From assembly GCF_932526225.1 (NCBI RefSeq), contig NC_064043.1, positions 124,001-188,000 on the forward strand: a DNA stretch of 64,000 nt. Direction: 5' to 3'. Source of the DNA: Nematostella vectensis (lineage: Eukaryota > Cnidaria > Anthozoa > Actiniaria > Edwardsiidae). The position numbers and the translations under genes are program-made. Position 1 is the stretch's first letter. Each line of letters starts with the position of its first letter. Positions 35,306-48,197 of this stretch are shown here, piece after piece. Below the pieces are notes generated by a model. The model made no database searches and was not told the origin of the DNA. It was given only the letters and a program-made list of their open reading frames with translations.

Positions 35306-36300
35306 TGAAGGTTTTGACATTTCAACCTTACATCCACATGAAAGTAATGCCTAATATCGAGTGCCCTACAGTAAGTGTTTTGCAGTCAAGTTGTTTTCTG
35401 TTAGTAGGTAAAAAATTATTCTAAATAATAGTAATCATAGCTATGGTCACCACTTACACATATAGCACTTGTAATGAAAAGAAAGAAAAAAATATATATA
35501 TATATATGCAGTCAAACAACAGAATTGCATGATAACCTTGAATATATTGAATAAAGGACTGCAAAAAAACATCTTTTGTACTAGTTGCTTGAATTGACCC
35601 TTGGTTATTTTTAGCTGAATTCCCCTCCCCCTCTAAAAAAGAAAATAATAATAATAATAGAACAAAACTAAAAAGAAAACAAACAAAACAGAGACCCCCA
35701 CCAACAATTTTGATTTTTTTTTAGTTTCCTTTAAAAGGGGAGTGTCATGGTTAAGAGATTTGCAATAGCTCTAGAGCCCTGACACAATGAACTTCAGTGA
35801 AATTCTAATACTGACTTATGAGCTTTTGGTACATGTGGGAGACTTTAAACAAAACCAAAAAAATGACCACAAACTGTCAATTAACATAGTTTTTAATATA
35901 ATATTGCATATTATTTAATAAGGTATTCACAGCTTTTAAAAAGTTCAACTGTTTGTTGACACTTTAAAGCCTACAAGAATCACTGACTCCAGACATGCGC
36001 AGTACTATGTTGCTGCCCCTTTAAAGTAAAATACAGCTTTACTTAGTCAGCGTAGACAAAATTGCGGATTTTGTCAATATTCTAATATGAAGATGTCAAT
36101 ATTCTCCCCCCTTACGTCTTTATTTCTATTTATTTTATGATTTTCACATGATACCAAAACAGCGTCTTTTTTCTTCGCTAATTTGATGTCATGTACACAA
36201 TAAAAGAGATGCGCCCGTGCGCATGGCGAGTCCCCAAGGGACCCAAGACGCCCAAATAGACCTCTATTTTTTGTCATCCACAATCTCGGCGAGCTGTGCG

Positions 36301-36548
36301 TGGCGTAACCGTATTACAGGCCTGGGATCCTGGTTATTGTCCTCCCCATTAATGCGCGGGTTGGGATAACCTTGCAAGAGTGTTGTACAGCATATTCGCT
36401 CGGAAATATCGGTGCTTGGGGCCTTCGGATTCTTTACAGCCTTCCGTAAAAGCCTTGTGCTGCCATACCGATTGGGTAATCCGTATGTATGGTTTCCGTT
36501 TTGTTCTTCAGACCGGGTTCGATCCCAGGCCAATGGGCTTTTTTTTTT
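36301..36548 (+). ncRNA. Candidate structured RNA, unit 19
   Basis: CCTTCGGATTC for CCTTCGGGTTC replaces a C-G pair of the UUCG hairpin with a C-A mismatch. T10 at 36539-36548. Confidence 0.48.
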
Positions 36549-37196
36549 AATTCGTTTTTTTTTTCTTTGTGCTGGACCCCCTTAATCCTGATAGGTTTTG
36601 CGCAAAAATAATAAAAAAGTGAGTTTGCAAAATAAGCTAGCTAGATTTATTGATAATATGTATTCAATTTGTTCCTAGGAAGTTAACAAAAAACACAAAG
36701 CAAAGAGTTTGAGGAAGTAAACAAGTATGTGAACTTTAATGTTCTATTTGAAGGGGTGCATTTTGTACAGGGAAGCATACATAGAATGCTTAACTGGTGG
36801 AGAGGGAAGAGGTAAAAGTTTATTGAGCATAATTTCAACAATAGCAGAGGGAAGAGAGGGGCACTCTCTTCATACAATATTGCAGTTGTTACCTATTATT
36901 AAATAAGTTTGTAACATGTCTTTGGTTATTAAGCAAGGTCTATTTCTGAGACAAGCAAACTCAAGTAAGGCTGTTGAAATAACAGGTGAGTGTTAAAAGA
37001 AAAACAATTATCTGATTGGAAAACTACTGTAGATTCCTTTGCACCAAAATAAGAACAAACTTCATTTTGTTTGTTATTTATGAGGAACGAGATGAGCTCT
37101 ACAAAGCCATAAAGAAATATGTATTGCTCATCTAAATTATACAAGTAAATAATAATATTAAAAAAGAACTACTGTAAGTATCTAGAGTGGTTTTCA

Positions 37197-37313
37197 TTAA
37201 CCCGTGAAACAAAGTGTGATAGTTAAACGGTGATAGTTAGTAAAACACAAAAAAGTACAATAGAATCAGATCACCACAAAGTGTAATACGCTAAAGCGTA
37301 GTTCACGGGTTAA
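37197..37313. mobile_element. piggyBac-like MITE, unit 19
   Basis: Perfect ends; internal ACGGTGATAG. Confidence 0.72.
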
Positions 37314-38303
37314 TGAAGGTTTTTACATTTCAACCTTACATCCACATGAAAGTAATGCCTAATATCGAGTGCCCTACAGTAAGTGTTTTGCAGTCAAGTT
37401 GTTTTCTGTTAGTAGGTAAAAAAATATTCTAAATAATAGTAATCACAGCTATGGTCACCACTTACACATATAGCACTTGTAATGAAAAGAAAGAAAATAT
37501 ATATATATATGCAGTCAAACAACAGAATTGCATGATAACCTTGAATATATTGAATAAAGGACTGTAAAAAACATCTTTTGTACTAGTTGCTTGAATTGAC
37601 CCTTGGCTATTTTTAGCTGAATTCCCCTCCCCCTCTAAAAAAGAAAATAATAATAATAATAGAACAAAACTAAAAAGAAAACAAACAAAACAGAGACCCC
37701 CACCAACAATTTTGATTTTTTTTTTACTTTCCTTTAAAAGGGGAGTGTCATGGTTAAGAGATTTGCAATAGCTCTAGAGCCCTGACACAATGAACTTCAG
37801 TGAAATTCTAATACTGACTTATGAGCTTTTGGTACATGTGGGAGACTTTAAACAAAACCAAAAAAATGACCACAAACTGTCAATTAACATAGTTTTTAAT
37901 ATAATATTGCATATTATTTAATAAGGTATTCACAGCTTTTAAAAAGTTCAACTGTTTGTTGACACTTTAAAGCCTACAAGAATCACTGACTCCAGACATG
38001 CGCAGTACTATGTTGCTGCCCCTTTAAAGTAAAATACAGCTTTACTTAGTCAGCGTAGACAAAATTGCGGATTTTGTCAATATTCTAATATGAAGATGTC
38101 AATATTCTCCCCCCTTACGTCTTTATTTCTATTTATTTTATGATTTTCACATGATACCAAAACAGCGTCTTTTTTCTTCGCTAATTTGATGTCATGTACA
38201 CAATAAAAGAGATGCGACCGTGCGCATGGCGAGTCCCCAAGGGACCCAAGACGCCCAAATAGACCTCTATTTTTTGTCATCCACAATCTCGGCGAGCTGT
38301 GCG

Positions 38304-38551
38304 TGGCGTAACCGTATTACAGGCCTGGGATCCTGGTTATTGTCCTCCCCATTAATGCGCGGGTTGGGATAACCTTGCAAGAGTGTTGTACAGCATATTC
38401 GCTCGGAAATATCGGTGCTTGGGGCCTTCGGATTCTTTACAGCCTTCCGTAAAAGCCTTGTGCTGCCATACCGATTGGGTAATCCGTATGTATGGTTTCC
38501 GTTTTGTTCTTCAGACCGGGTTCGATCCCAGGCCAATGGGCTTTTTTTTTT
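38304..38551 (+). ncRNA. Candidate structured RNA, unit 20
   Basis: Same UUCG-stem mismatch as unit 19; T10 at 38542-38551. Confidence 0.48.
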
Positions 38552-39200
38552 AATTCGTTTTTTTTTTTCTTTGTGCTGGACCCCCTTAATCCTGATAGGT
38601 TTTGCGCAAAAATAATAAAAAAGTGAGTTTGCAAAATAAGCTAGCTAGATTTATTGATAATATGTATTCAATTTGTTCCTAGGAAGTTAACAAAAAACAC
38701 AAAGCAAAGAGTTTGAGGAAGTAAACAAGTATGTGAACTTTAATGTTCTATTTGAAGGGGTGCATTTTGTACAGGGAAGCATACATAGAATGCTTAACTG
38801 GTGGAGAGGGAAGAGGTAAAAGTTTATTGAGCATAATTTCAACAATAGCAGAGGGAAGAGAGGGGCACTCTCTTCATACAATATTGCAGTTGTTACCTAT
38901 TATTAAATAAGTTTGTAACATGTCTTTGTTTATTAAGCAAGGTCTATTTCTGAGACAAGCAAACTCAAGTAAGGCTGTTGAAATAACAGGTGAGTGTTAA
39001 AAGAAAAACAATTATCTGATTGGAAAACTACTGTAGATTCCTTTGCACCAAAATAAGAACAAACTTCATTTTGTTTGTTATTTATGAGGAACGAGATGAG
39101 CTCTACAAAGCCATAAAGAAATATGTATTGCTCATCTAAATTATACAAGTAAATAATAATATTAAAAAAGAACTACTGTAAGTATCTAGAGTGGTTTTCA

Positions 39201-39317
39201 TTAACCCGTGAAACAAAGTGTGATAGTTAAACGGTGATAGTTAGTAAAACACAAAAAAGTACAATAGAATCAGATCACCACAAAGTGTAATACGCTAAAG
39301 CGTAGTTCACGGGTTAA
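39201..39317. mobile_element. piggyBac-like MITE, unit 20
   Basis: Perfect ends; 117 bp. Confidence 0.72.
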
Positions 39318-40242
39318 TGAAGGTTTTTACATTTCAACCTTACATCCACATGAAAGTAATGCCTAATATCGAGTGCCCTACAGTAAGTGTTTTGCAGTCA
39401 AGTTGTTTTCTGTTAGTAGGTAAAACAATATTCTAAATAATAGTAATCACAGCTATGGTCACCACTTACACATATAGCACTTGTAATGAAAAGAAAGAAA
39501 ATATATATATATATGCAGTCAAACAACAGAATTGCATGATAACCTTGAATATATTGAATAAAGGACTGTAAAAAACATCTTTTGTACTAGTTGCTTGAAT
39601 TGACCCTTGGCTATTTTTAGCTGAATTCCCCTCCCCCTCTAAAAAAGAAAATAATAATAATAATAGAACAAAACTAAAAAGAAAACAAACACAGCAGAGA
39701 CCCCCACCAACAATTTTGATTTTTTTTACTTTCCTTTAAAGGGGGAGTGTCATGTTTAAGAGATTTGCAATAGCTCTAGAGCCCTGACACAATGAACTTC
39801 AGTGAAATTCTAATACTGACTTATGAGCTTTTGGTACATGTGGAAGACTTTAAACAAAACAAAAAAAATGGCCACAAACTGTCAATTAACATAGTTTTCA
39901 ATATAATATTGCATATTATTTAATAAGGTATTGACAGCTTTTAAAAAGTTTAACTGTTTGTAGACACTTAAAAGCCTACAAGAATCACTGACTCCAGACA
40001 TGCGCAGTACTATGTTGCTGCCCCTTTAAAGTAAAATACAGCTTTACTTAGTCAGCGTAGACAAAATTGCGGATTTTGTCAATATTCTAATATGAAGATG
40101 TCAGCGTCTTTTTTCTTTGCTAATTTGATGTCATGTACACAATAAAAGAGATGCGCCCGTGCGCATGGCGAGTCCCCAAGGGACCCAAGACGCCCAAATA
40201 GACCTCTATTTTTTGTCATCCACAATCTCGGCGAGCTGTGCG

Positions 40243-40489
40243 TGGCGTAACCGTATTACAGGCCTGGGATCCTGGTTATTGTCCTCCCCATTAATGCGCG
40301 GGTTGGGATAACCTTGCAAGAGTGTTGTACAGCATATTCGCTCGGAAATGTCGGTGCTTGGGGCCTTCGGGTTCTTTACAGCCTTCCGTAAAAGCCTGGT
40401 GCTGCCATACCGATTGGGTAATCCGTATGTATGGTTTCCGTTTTGTTCTTCAAACCGGTTCGATCCCAGGCCAATGGGCTGTTTTTTTT
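40243..40489 (+). ncRNA. Candidate structured RNA, unit 21 (variant subfamily)
   Basis: GGAAATGTCGG, CCTGGTGCTG and CAAACCGGTTCG (one G fewer) mark a subfamily shared with units 23-25. The closing helix and B box remain intact. The T run is T-G-T8, with T8 at 40482-40489. Confidence 0.48.
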
Positions 40490-41140
40490 AGTTCGTTTTT
40501 TTTTTCTTTGTGCTGGACCCCCTTAATCCTGATAGGTTTTGCGCAAAAATAATAAAAAAAAAGTGAGTTTGCAAAATAAGCTTGCTAGATTTATTGATAA
40601 TATGTATTCAATTTGTTCCTAGGAAGTTAACAAAAAACACAAGGCAAAGAGTTTGATGAAGTAAACAAGTATGTGAACTTTAATGTTCTATTTGAAGGGG
40701 TGCATTTTGTACAGGGAAGCATACATAGAATGCTTAACTGGTGGAGAGGGAAGAGGTAAAAGTTTATTGAGCATAATTTCAACAATAGCAGAGGGAAGAG
40801 AGGGGCACTCTCTTCATACAATATTGCAGTTGTTACCTATTATGAAATAAGTTTGTAACATGTCTTTGTTTATTAAGCAAGGTCTATTTCTGAGACAAGC
40901 AAACTCAAGTAAGGCTGTTGAAATAACAGGTGAGTGTTAAAAGATAAACAATTATCTGATTAGAAAACTACTGTAGATTCCTTTGCACCAAAATAAGAAC
41001 AAACTTCATTTTGTTTGTTATTTATGAGGAACGAGATGAACTCTACAAAGCCATAAAGAAATATGTATTGCTCATCTAAATTATACAAGTAAATAATAAT
41101 ATTAAAAAAAAACTACTGTAAGTATCTAGAGTGGTTTTCA

Positions 41141-41257
41141 TTAACCCGTGAAACAAAGTGTGATAGTTAAACGGTAATAGTTAGTAAAACACAAAAAATT
41201 ACAATAGAATCAGATCACCACAAAGTGTAATACGCTAAAGCGTAGTTCACGGGTTAA
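41141..41257. mobile_element. piggyBac-like MITE, unit 21
   Basis: Perfect ends; internal AAATTACAATAG. Confidence 0.72.
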
Positions 41258-42246
41258 TGAAGGTTTTGACATTTCAACCTTACATCCACATGAAAGTAAT
41301 GCCTAATATCGAGTGCCCTACAGTAAGTGTTTTGCAGTCAAGTTGTTTTCTGTTAGTAGGTAAAAAAATATTCTAAATAATAGTAATCATAGCTATGGTC
41401 ACCACTTACACATATAGCACTTGTAATGAAAAGAAAGAAAATATATATATATATATGCAGTCAAACAACAGAATTGCATGATAACCTTGAATATATTGAA
41501 TAAAGGACTGCAAAAAACATCTTTTGTACTAGTTGCTTGAATTGACCCTTGGCTATTTTTAGCTGAATTCCCCTCCCCCTCTAAAAAAGAAAATAATAAT
41601 AATAATAGAACAAAACTAAAAAGAAAACAAACACAGCAGAGACCCCCACCAACAATTTTGATTTTTTTTACTTTCCTTTAAAGGGGGAGTGTCATGTTTA
41701 AGAGATTTGCAATAGCTCTAGAGCCCTGACACAATGAACTTCAGTGAAATTCTAATACTGACTTATAAGCTTTTGGTACATGTGGGAGACTTTAAACAAA
41801 ACAAAAAAAATGGCCACAAACTGTCAATTAACATAGTTTTCAATATAATATTGCATATTATTTAATAAGGTATTGACAGCTTTTAAAAAGTTCAACTGTT
41901 TGTAGACACTTAAAAGCCTACAAGAATCACTGACTCCAGACATGCGCAGTACTATGTTGCTGCCCCTTTAAAGTAAAATACAGCTTTACTTAGTCAGCGT
42001 AGACAAAATTGCGGATTTTGTCAATATTCTAATATGAAGATGTCAATATTCTCCCCCCTTACGTCTTTATTTCTATTTATTTTATGATTTTCACATGATA
42101 CCAAAACAGCGTCTTTTTTCTTCGCTAATTTGATGTCATGTACACAATAAAAGAGATGCGCCCGTGCGCATGGCGAGTCCCCAAGGGACCCAAGACGCCC
42201 AAATAGACCTCTATTTTTGTCATCCACAATCTCGGCGAGCTGTGCG

Positions 42247-42494
42247 TGGCGTAACCGTATTACAGGCCTGGGATCCTGGTTATTGTCCTCCCCATTAATG
42301 CGCGGGTTGGGATAACCTTGCAAGAGTGTTGTACAGCATATGCGCTCGGAAATATCGGTGCTTGGGGCCTTCGGGTTCTTTACAGCCTTCCGTAAAAGCC
42401 TTGTGCTGCCATACCGATTGGGTAATCCGTATGTATGGTTTCCGTTTTGTTCTTCAGACCGGGTTCGATCCCAGGCCAATGGGCTTTTTTTTTT
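42247..42494 (+). ncRNA. Candidate structured RNA, unit 22
   Basis: Only CATATGCGCTC for CATATTCGCTC, outside helices. T10 at 42485-42494. Confidence 0.53.
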
Positions 42495-43142
42495 AATTCG
42501 TTTTTTTTCTTTGTGCTGGACCCCCTTAATCCTGATAGGTTTTGTGCAAAAATAATAAAAAAAAAGTGAGTTTGCAAAATAAGCTCACTAGATTTATTGA
42601 TTATATGTATTCAATTTGTTCCTAGGAAGTTAACAAAAAACACAAAGCAAAGAGTTTGAGGAAGTAAACAAGTATGTAAACTTTAATGTTCTATTTGAAG
42701 GGGCGCATTTTGTACAGGGAAGCATACATAGAATGCTTAACTGGTGGAGAGGGGAGAGGTAACAGTTTATTGAGCATAATGTCAACAATAGCAGGGGGAA
42801 GGGAGGGGCACTCTCTTCATACAATATTGCAGTTGTTTCCTATTATTAAATAAGTTTGTAAGATATATTTGTTTATTAAGCAAGGTCTATTTCTGAGACA
42901 AGCAAACTCAAGTAAGAGCTGTTGAAATAACAGGTGAGTGTAAAAAAAAAACAATTATCTGATTAGAAAACTAATGTAGATTCCTTTGCAGCAAATAAGA
43001 ACAAACTTCATTTTGTTTGTTATTTATGAGGAACGGGATGAGCTCCACAAGGCCAAGAAGAAATATGTATTGCTCATCTAAATTATACAAGTAAATAATA
43101 ATATTAAAAAAGAATTACTGTAAGTAATTAGAGTGGTTTTCA

Positions 43143-43259
43143 TTAACCCGTGAAACAAAGTGTGATAGTTAAACGGTAATAGTTAGTAAAACACAAAAAA
43201 GAACAATAGAATCAGATCACAACAAATTGTAATACGTTAAAGCGTAGTTCACGGGTTAA
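43143..43259. mobile_element. piggyBac-like MITE, unit 22
   Basis: Perfect ends; the internal hairpin has TACGTTAAAGCGTA, one G-T pair in place of C-G. Confidence 0.72.
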
Positions 43260-44247
43260 TGAAGGTTTTGACATTTGAACCTTACATCCACATGAAAGTA
43301 ATGCCTAATATCGAGTGCCCTACAGTAAGTGTTTTGCAGTCAAGTTGTTTTCTGTTAGTAGGTAAAAAATTATTCTAAATAATAGTAATCATAGCTATGG
43401 TCACCACTTACACATATAGCACTTGTAATGAAAAGAAAGAAAATATATATATATGCAGTCAAACAACATAATTGCATGATAACCTTGAATATATTGGATA
43501 AAGGACTGCAAAAAACATCTTTTGTACTAGTTGCTTGAATTGACCCTTGGCTATTTTTAGCTGAATTCCCCTCCCCCTCTAAAAAAGAAAATAATAATAA
43601 TAATAGAACAAAACTAAAAAGAAAACAAACACAGCAGAGACCCCCACCAACAATTTTGATTTTTTTTTTACTTTCCTTTAAAAGGGGAGTGTCATGGTTA
43701 AGAGATTTGCAATAGCTCTAGAGCCCTGACACAATGAACTTCAGTGAAATTCTAATACTGACTTATGAGCTTTTGGTACATGTGGGAGACTTTAAACAAA
43801 ACCAAAAAAATGACCACAAACTGTCAATTAACATAGTTTTTAATATAATATTGCATATTATTTAATAAGGTATTCACAGCTTTTAAAAAGTTCAACTAAT
43901 TGTTGACACTTTAAAGCCTACAAGAATCACTGACTCCAGACATGCGCAGTACTATGTTGCTGCCCCTTTAAAGTAAAATACAGCTTTACTTAGTCAGCGT
44001 AGACAAAATTGCGGATTTTGTCAATATTCTAATATGAAGATGTCAATATTCTCCCCCCTTACGTCTTTATTTCTATTTATTTTATGATTTTCACATGATA
44101 CCAAAACAGCGTCTTTTTTCTTCGCTAATTTGATGTCATGTACACAATAAAAGAGATGCGCCCGTGCGCATGGCGAGTCCCCAAGGGACCCAAGACGCCC
44201 AAATAGACCTCTATTTTTTGTCATCCACAATCTCGGCGAGCTGTGCG

Positions 44248-44494
44248 TGGCGTAACCGTATTACAGGCCTGGGATCCTGGTTATTGTCCTCCCCATTAAT
44301 GCGCGGGTTGGGATAACCTTGCAAGAGTGTTGTACAGCATATTCGCTCGGAAATGTCGGTGCTTGGGGCCTTCGGGTTCTTTACAGCCTTCCGTAAAATC
44401 CTGGTGCTGCCATACCGATTGGGTAATCCGTATGTATGGTTTCCGTTTTGTTCTTCAAACCGGTTCGATCCCAGGCCAATGGGCTGTTTGTTTT
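44248..44494 (+). ncRNA. Candidate structured RNA, unit 23 (terminator damaged)
   Basis: Variant subfamily as in unit 21, plus AAATCCTGG. The T run is broken to TGTTTGTTTT, leaving T4 at 44491-44494; the second T tract downstream is intact. Confidence 0.42.
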
Positions 44495-45143
44495 AGTTCG
44501 TTTTTTTTTTCTTTGTGCTGGACCCCCTTAATCCTGATAGGTTTTGCGCAAAAATAATAAAAAAAGGGAGTTTGACAAATAAGCTTGCTAGATTTATTGA
44601 TAATATGTATTCAATTTGTTCCTAGGAAGTTAACAAAAAACAGAAAGCAAAGAGTTTGAGGAAGTAAACAAGTATGTGAACTTTAATGTTCTATTTGAAG
44701 GGGTGCATTTTGTACAGGGAAGCATACATAGAATGCTTAACTGGTGGAGAGGGAAGAGGTAAAAGTTTATTGAGCATAATTTCAACAATAGCAGAGGGAA
44801 GAGAGGGGCACTCTCTTCATACAATATTGCAGTTGTTACCTATTATTAAATAAGTTTGTAACATGTCTTTGTTTATTAAGCAAGGTCTATTTCTGAGACA
44901 AGCAAACTCAAGTAAGGCTGTTGAAATAACAGGTGAGTGTTAAAAGAAAAACAATTATCTGATTAGAAAACTACTGTAGATTCCTTTGCACCAAAATAAG
45001 AACAAACTTCATTTTGTTTGTTATTTATGAGGAACGAGATGAGCTCTACAAAGCCATAAAGAAATATGTATTGCTCATCTAAATTATACAAGTAAATAAT
45101 AATATTAAAAAAAAACTACTGTAAGTATCTAGAGTGGTTTTCA

Positions 45144-45260
45144 TTAACCCGTGAAACAAAGTGTGATAGTTAAGCGGTAATAGTTAGTAAAACACAAAAA
45201 AGTACAATAGAATCAGATCACCACAAAGTGTAATACGCTAAAGCGTAGTTCACGGGCTAA
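45144..45260. mobile_element. piggyBac-like MITE, unit 23
   Basis: The right TTAA is changed to CTAA. Confidence 0.7.
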
Positions 45261-46255
45261 TGAAGGTTTTGACATTTCAACCTTACATCCACATGAAAGT
45301 AATGCCTGATATCGAGTGCCCTACAGTAAGTGTTTTGCAGTCAAGTTGTTTTCTGTTAGTAGGTAAAAAAATATTCTAAATAATAGTAATCATAGCTATG
45401 GTCACCACTTACACATATAGAACTTGTAATGAAAAGAAAGAAAAAAATATATATATATATATGCAGTCAAACAACAGAATTGCATGATAACCTTGAATAT
45501 ATTGAATAAAGGACTGCAAAAAAACATCTTTTGTACTAGTTGCTTGAATTGACCCTTGGTTATTTTTAGCTGAATTCCCCTCCCCCTCTAAAAAAGAAAA
45601 TAATAATAATAATAGAACAAAACTAAAAAGAAAACAAACAAAACAGAGACCCCCACCAACAATTTTGATTTTTTTTTAGTTTCCTTTAAAAGGGGAGTGT
45701 CATGGTTAAGAGATTTGCAATAGCTCTAGAGCCCTGACACAATGAACTTCAGTGAAATTCTAATACTGACTTATGAGCTTTTGGTACATGTGGGAGACTT
45801 TAAACAAAACCAAAAAAATGACCACAAACTGTCAATTAACATAGTTTTTAATATAATATTGCATATTATTTAATAAGGTATTCACAGCTTTTAAAAAGTT
45901 CAACTGTTTGTTGACACTTTAAAGCCTACAAGAATCACTGACTCCAGACATGCGCAGTACTATGTTGCTGCCCCTTTAAAGTAAAATACAGCTTTACTTA
46001 GTCAGCGTAGACAAAATTGCGGATTTTGTCAATATTCTAATATGAAGATGTCAATATTCTCCCCCCTTACGTCTTTATTTCTATTTATTTTATGATTTTC
46101 ACATGATACCAAAACAGCGTCTTTTTTCTTCGCTAATTTGATGTCATGTACACAATAAAAGAGATGCGCCCGTGCGCATGGCGAGTCCCCAAGGGACCCA
46201 AGACGCCCAAATAGACCTCTATTTTTTGTCATCCACAATCTCGGCGAGCTGTGCG

Positions 46256-46502
46256 TGGCGTAACCGTATTACAGGCCTGGGATCCTGGTTATTGTCCTCC
46301 CCATTAATGCGCGGGTTGGGATAACCTTGCAAGAGTGTTGTACAGCATATTCGCTCGGAAATGTCGGTGCTTGGGGCCTTCGGGTTCTTTACAGCCTTCC
46401 GTAAAATCCTGGTGCTGCCATACCGATTGGGTAATCCGTATGTATGGTTTCCGTTTTGTTCTTCAAACCGGTTCGATCCCAGGCCAATGGGCTGTTTGTT
46501 TT
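46256..46502 (+). ncRNA. Candidate structured RNA, unit 24 (terminator damaged)
   Basis: Same changes as unit 23; T4 at 46499-46502. Confidence 0.42.
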
Positions 46503-47153
46503 AGTTCGTTTTTTTTTTCTTTGTGCTTGACCCCCTTAATCCTGATAGGTTTTGCGCAAAAATAATAAAAAAAAAGTGAGTTTGCAAAATAAGCTTGCTA
46601 GATTTATTGATAATATGTATTCAATTTGTTCCTAGGAAGTTAACAAAAAACACAAGGCAAAGAGTTTGAGGAAGTAAACAAGTATGTGAACTTTAATGTT
46701 CTATTTGAAGGGGTGCATTTTGTACAGGGAAGCATACATAGAATGCTTAACTGGTGGAGAGGGAAGAGGTAAAAGTTTATTGAGCATAATTTCAACAATA
46801 GCAGAGGGAAGAGAGGGGCACTCTCTTCATACAATATTGCAGTTGTTACCTATTATGAAATAAGTTTGTAACATGTCTTTGTTTATTAAGCAAGGTCTAT
46901 TTCTGAGACAAGCAAACTCAAGTAAGGCTGTTGAAATAACAGGTGAGTGTTAAAAGATAAACAATTATCTGATTAGAAAACTACTGTAGATTCCTTTGCA
47001 CCAAAATAAGAACAAACTTCATTTTGTTTGTTATTTATGAGGAACGAGATGAGCTCTACAAAGCCATAAAGAAATATGTATTGCTCATCTAAATTATACA
47101 AGTAAATAATAATATTAAAAAAGAACTATTGTAAGTATCTAGAGTGGTTTTCA

Positions 47154-47270
47154 TTAACCCGTGAAACAAAGTGTGATAGTTAAACGGTAATAGTTAGTAA
47201 AACACAAAAAATTACAATAGAATCAGATCACCACAAAGTGTAATACGCTAAAGCGTAGTTCACGGGTTAA
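47154..47270. mobile_element. piggyBac-like MITE, unit 24
   Basis: Perfect ends; 117 bp. Confidence 0.72.
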
Positions 47271-48197
47271 TGAAGGTTTTGACATTTCAACCTTACATCC
47301 ACATGAAAGTAATGCCTAATATCGAGTGCCCTACAGTAAGTGTTTAGCAGTCAAGTTGTTTTCTGTTAGTAGGTAAAAAAATATTCTAAATAATAGTAAT
47401 CATAGCTATGGTCACCACTTACACATATAGCACTTGTAATGAAAAGAAAGAAAATATATATATATATATGCAGTCAAACAACAGAATTGCATGATAACCT
47501 TGAATATATTGAATAAAGGACTGCAAAAAACATCTTTTGTACTAGTTGCTTGAATTGACCCTTGGCTATTTTTAGCTGAATTCCCCTCCCCCTCTAAAAA
47601 AGAAAATAATAATAATAATAGAACAAAACTAAAAAGAAAACAGACACAGCAGAGACCCCCACCAACAAGTTTGATTTTTTTTACTTTCCTTTAAAGGGGG
47701 AGTGTCATGTTTAAGAGATTTGCAATAGCTCTAGAGCCCTGACACAATGAACTTCAGTGAAATTCTAATACTGACTTATGAGCTTTTGGTACATGTGGGA
47801 GACTTTAAACAAAACAAAAAAAATGGCCACAAACTGTCAATTAACATAGTTTTCAATATAATATTGCATATTATTTAATAAGGTATTGACAGCTTTTAAA
47901 AAGTTCAACTGTTTGTAGACACTTAAAAGCCTACAAGAATCACTGACTCCAGACATGCGCAGTACTATGTTGCTGCCCCTTTAAAGTAAAATACAGCTTT
48001 ACTTAGTCAGCGTAGACAAAATTGCGGATTTTGTCAATATTCTAATATGAAGATGTCAGCGTCTTTTTTCTTTGCTAATTTGATGTCATGTACACAATAA
48101 AAGAGATGCGCCCGTGCGCATGGCGAGTCCCCAAGGGACCCAAGACGCCCAAATAGACCTCTATTTTTTGTCATCCACAATCTCGGCGAGCTGTGCG

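Larger units (their letters stand above)
14005..35470 (+). repeat. Higher-order repeat, four units (A-B-C-D), period ~8.02 kb, ~2.7 copies
   Basis: Units 8-18 repeat in the order A, B, C, D, A, B, C, D, A, B, C. Starts are offset by 8018-8021 bp (14005/22025/30045; 16008/24026/32046; 18013/26031/34052; 20020/28040). Diagnostic changes recur only at this spacing. A carries CTCAAAAAT for CTCGGAAAT in the RNA block. B carries GCGCCTGTGCGC and TATATTTTG. C carries GGGAGCCTGG, TTCTTAAGACC and a run of 8-9 C. D carries GAAACAATGAAC near its end. Copies differ by only a few bases each, such as a 2-bp AG insertion near 26678 and a G/A change near 25401. Similarity to type C stops near 35470, inside unit 18, where the sequence switches to the type seen in unit 19. 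Confidence 0.9.
34052..36061 (+). repeat. Unit 18 (2010 bp), type C then switch
   Basis: Type C up to about 35470, then the sequence of the unit-19 lineage (CTTGGTTATTTTT, AGTTTTTAATATAAT). This marks the end of the 8-kb repeat by recombination within a unit. Confidence 0.96.
36062..38064 (+). repeat. Unit 19 (2003 bp)
   Basis: Close pair with unit 20 over most of its length: AAGCTAGCTAG, CTGATTGGAAAAC and ACGGTGATAG are shared by these two only. Confidence 0.97.
38065..40066 (+). repeat. Unit 20 (2002 bp)
   Basis: As unit 19 up to about 39.6 kb, then departs (ACACAGCAGAG for ACAAAACAGAG). Confidence 0.97.
40067..42008 (+). repeat. Unit 21 (1942 bp), carries 63-bp deletion
   Basis: Shortest unit. 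At 40101/40102 GAAGATGT is joined to CAGCGTC, removing 63 bp relative to unit 20, including the second 11-bp direct repeat and the C run. Unit 25 has the same junction. Confidence 0.97.
42009..44008 (+). repeat. Unit 22 (2000 bp)
   Basis: Private changes AAGCTCACTAG, GAACGGGATGAGCTCC and TCAACTAATTGTTG. Confidence 0.97.
44009..46016 (+). repeat. Unit 23 (2008 bp)
   Basis: Carries GAGTTTGACAAATAAG and AACAGAAAGC, seen otherwise only in unit 32, 18 kb away. Confidence 0.97.
46017..48021 (+). repeat. Unit 24 (2005 bp), mosaic
   Basis: The first ~500 bp match unit 23 (AAATCCTGG, CTGTTTGTTTTAG). From about 46570 on it matches unit 21 (ACACAAGGC, TATTATGAAATAAG, AAATTACAATAG). Confidence 0.96.
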
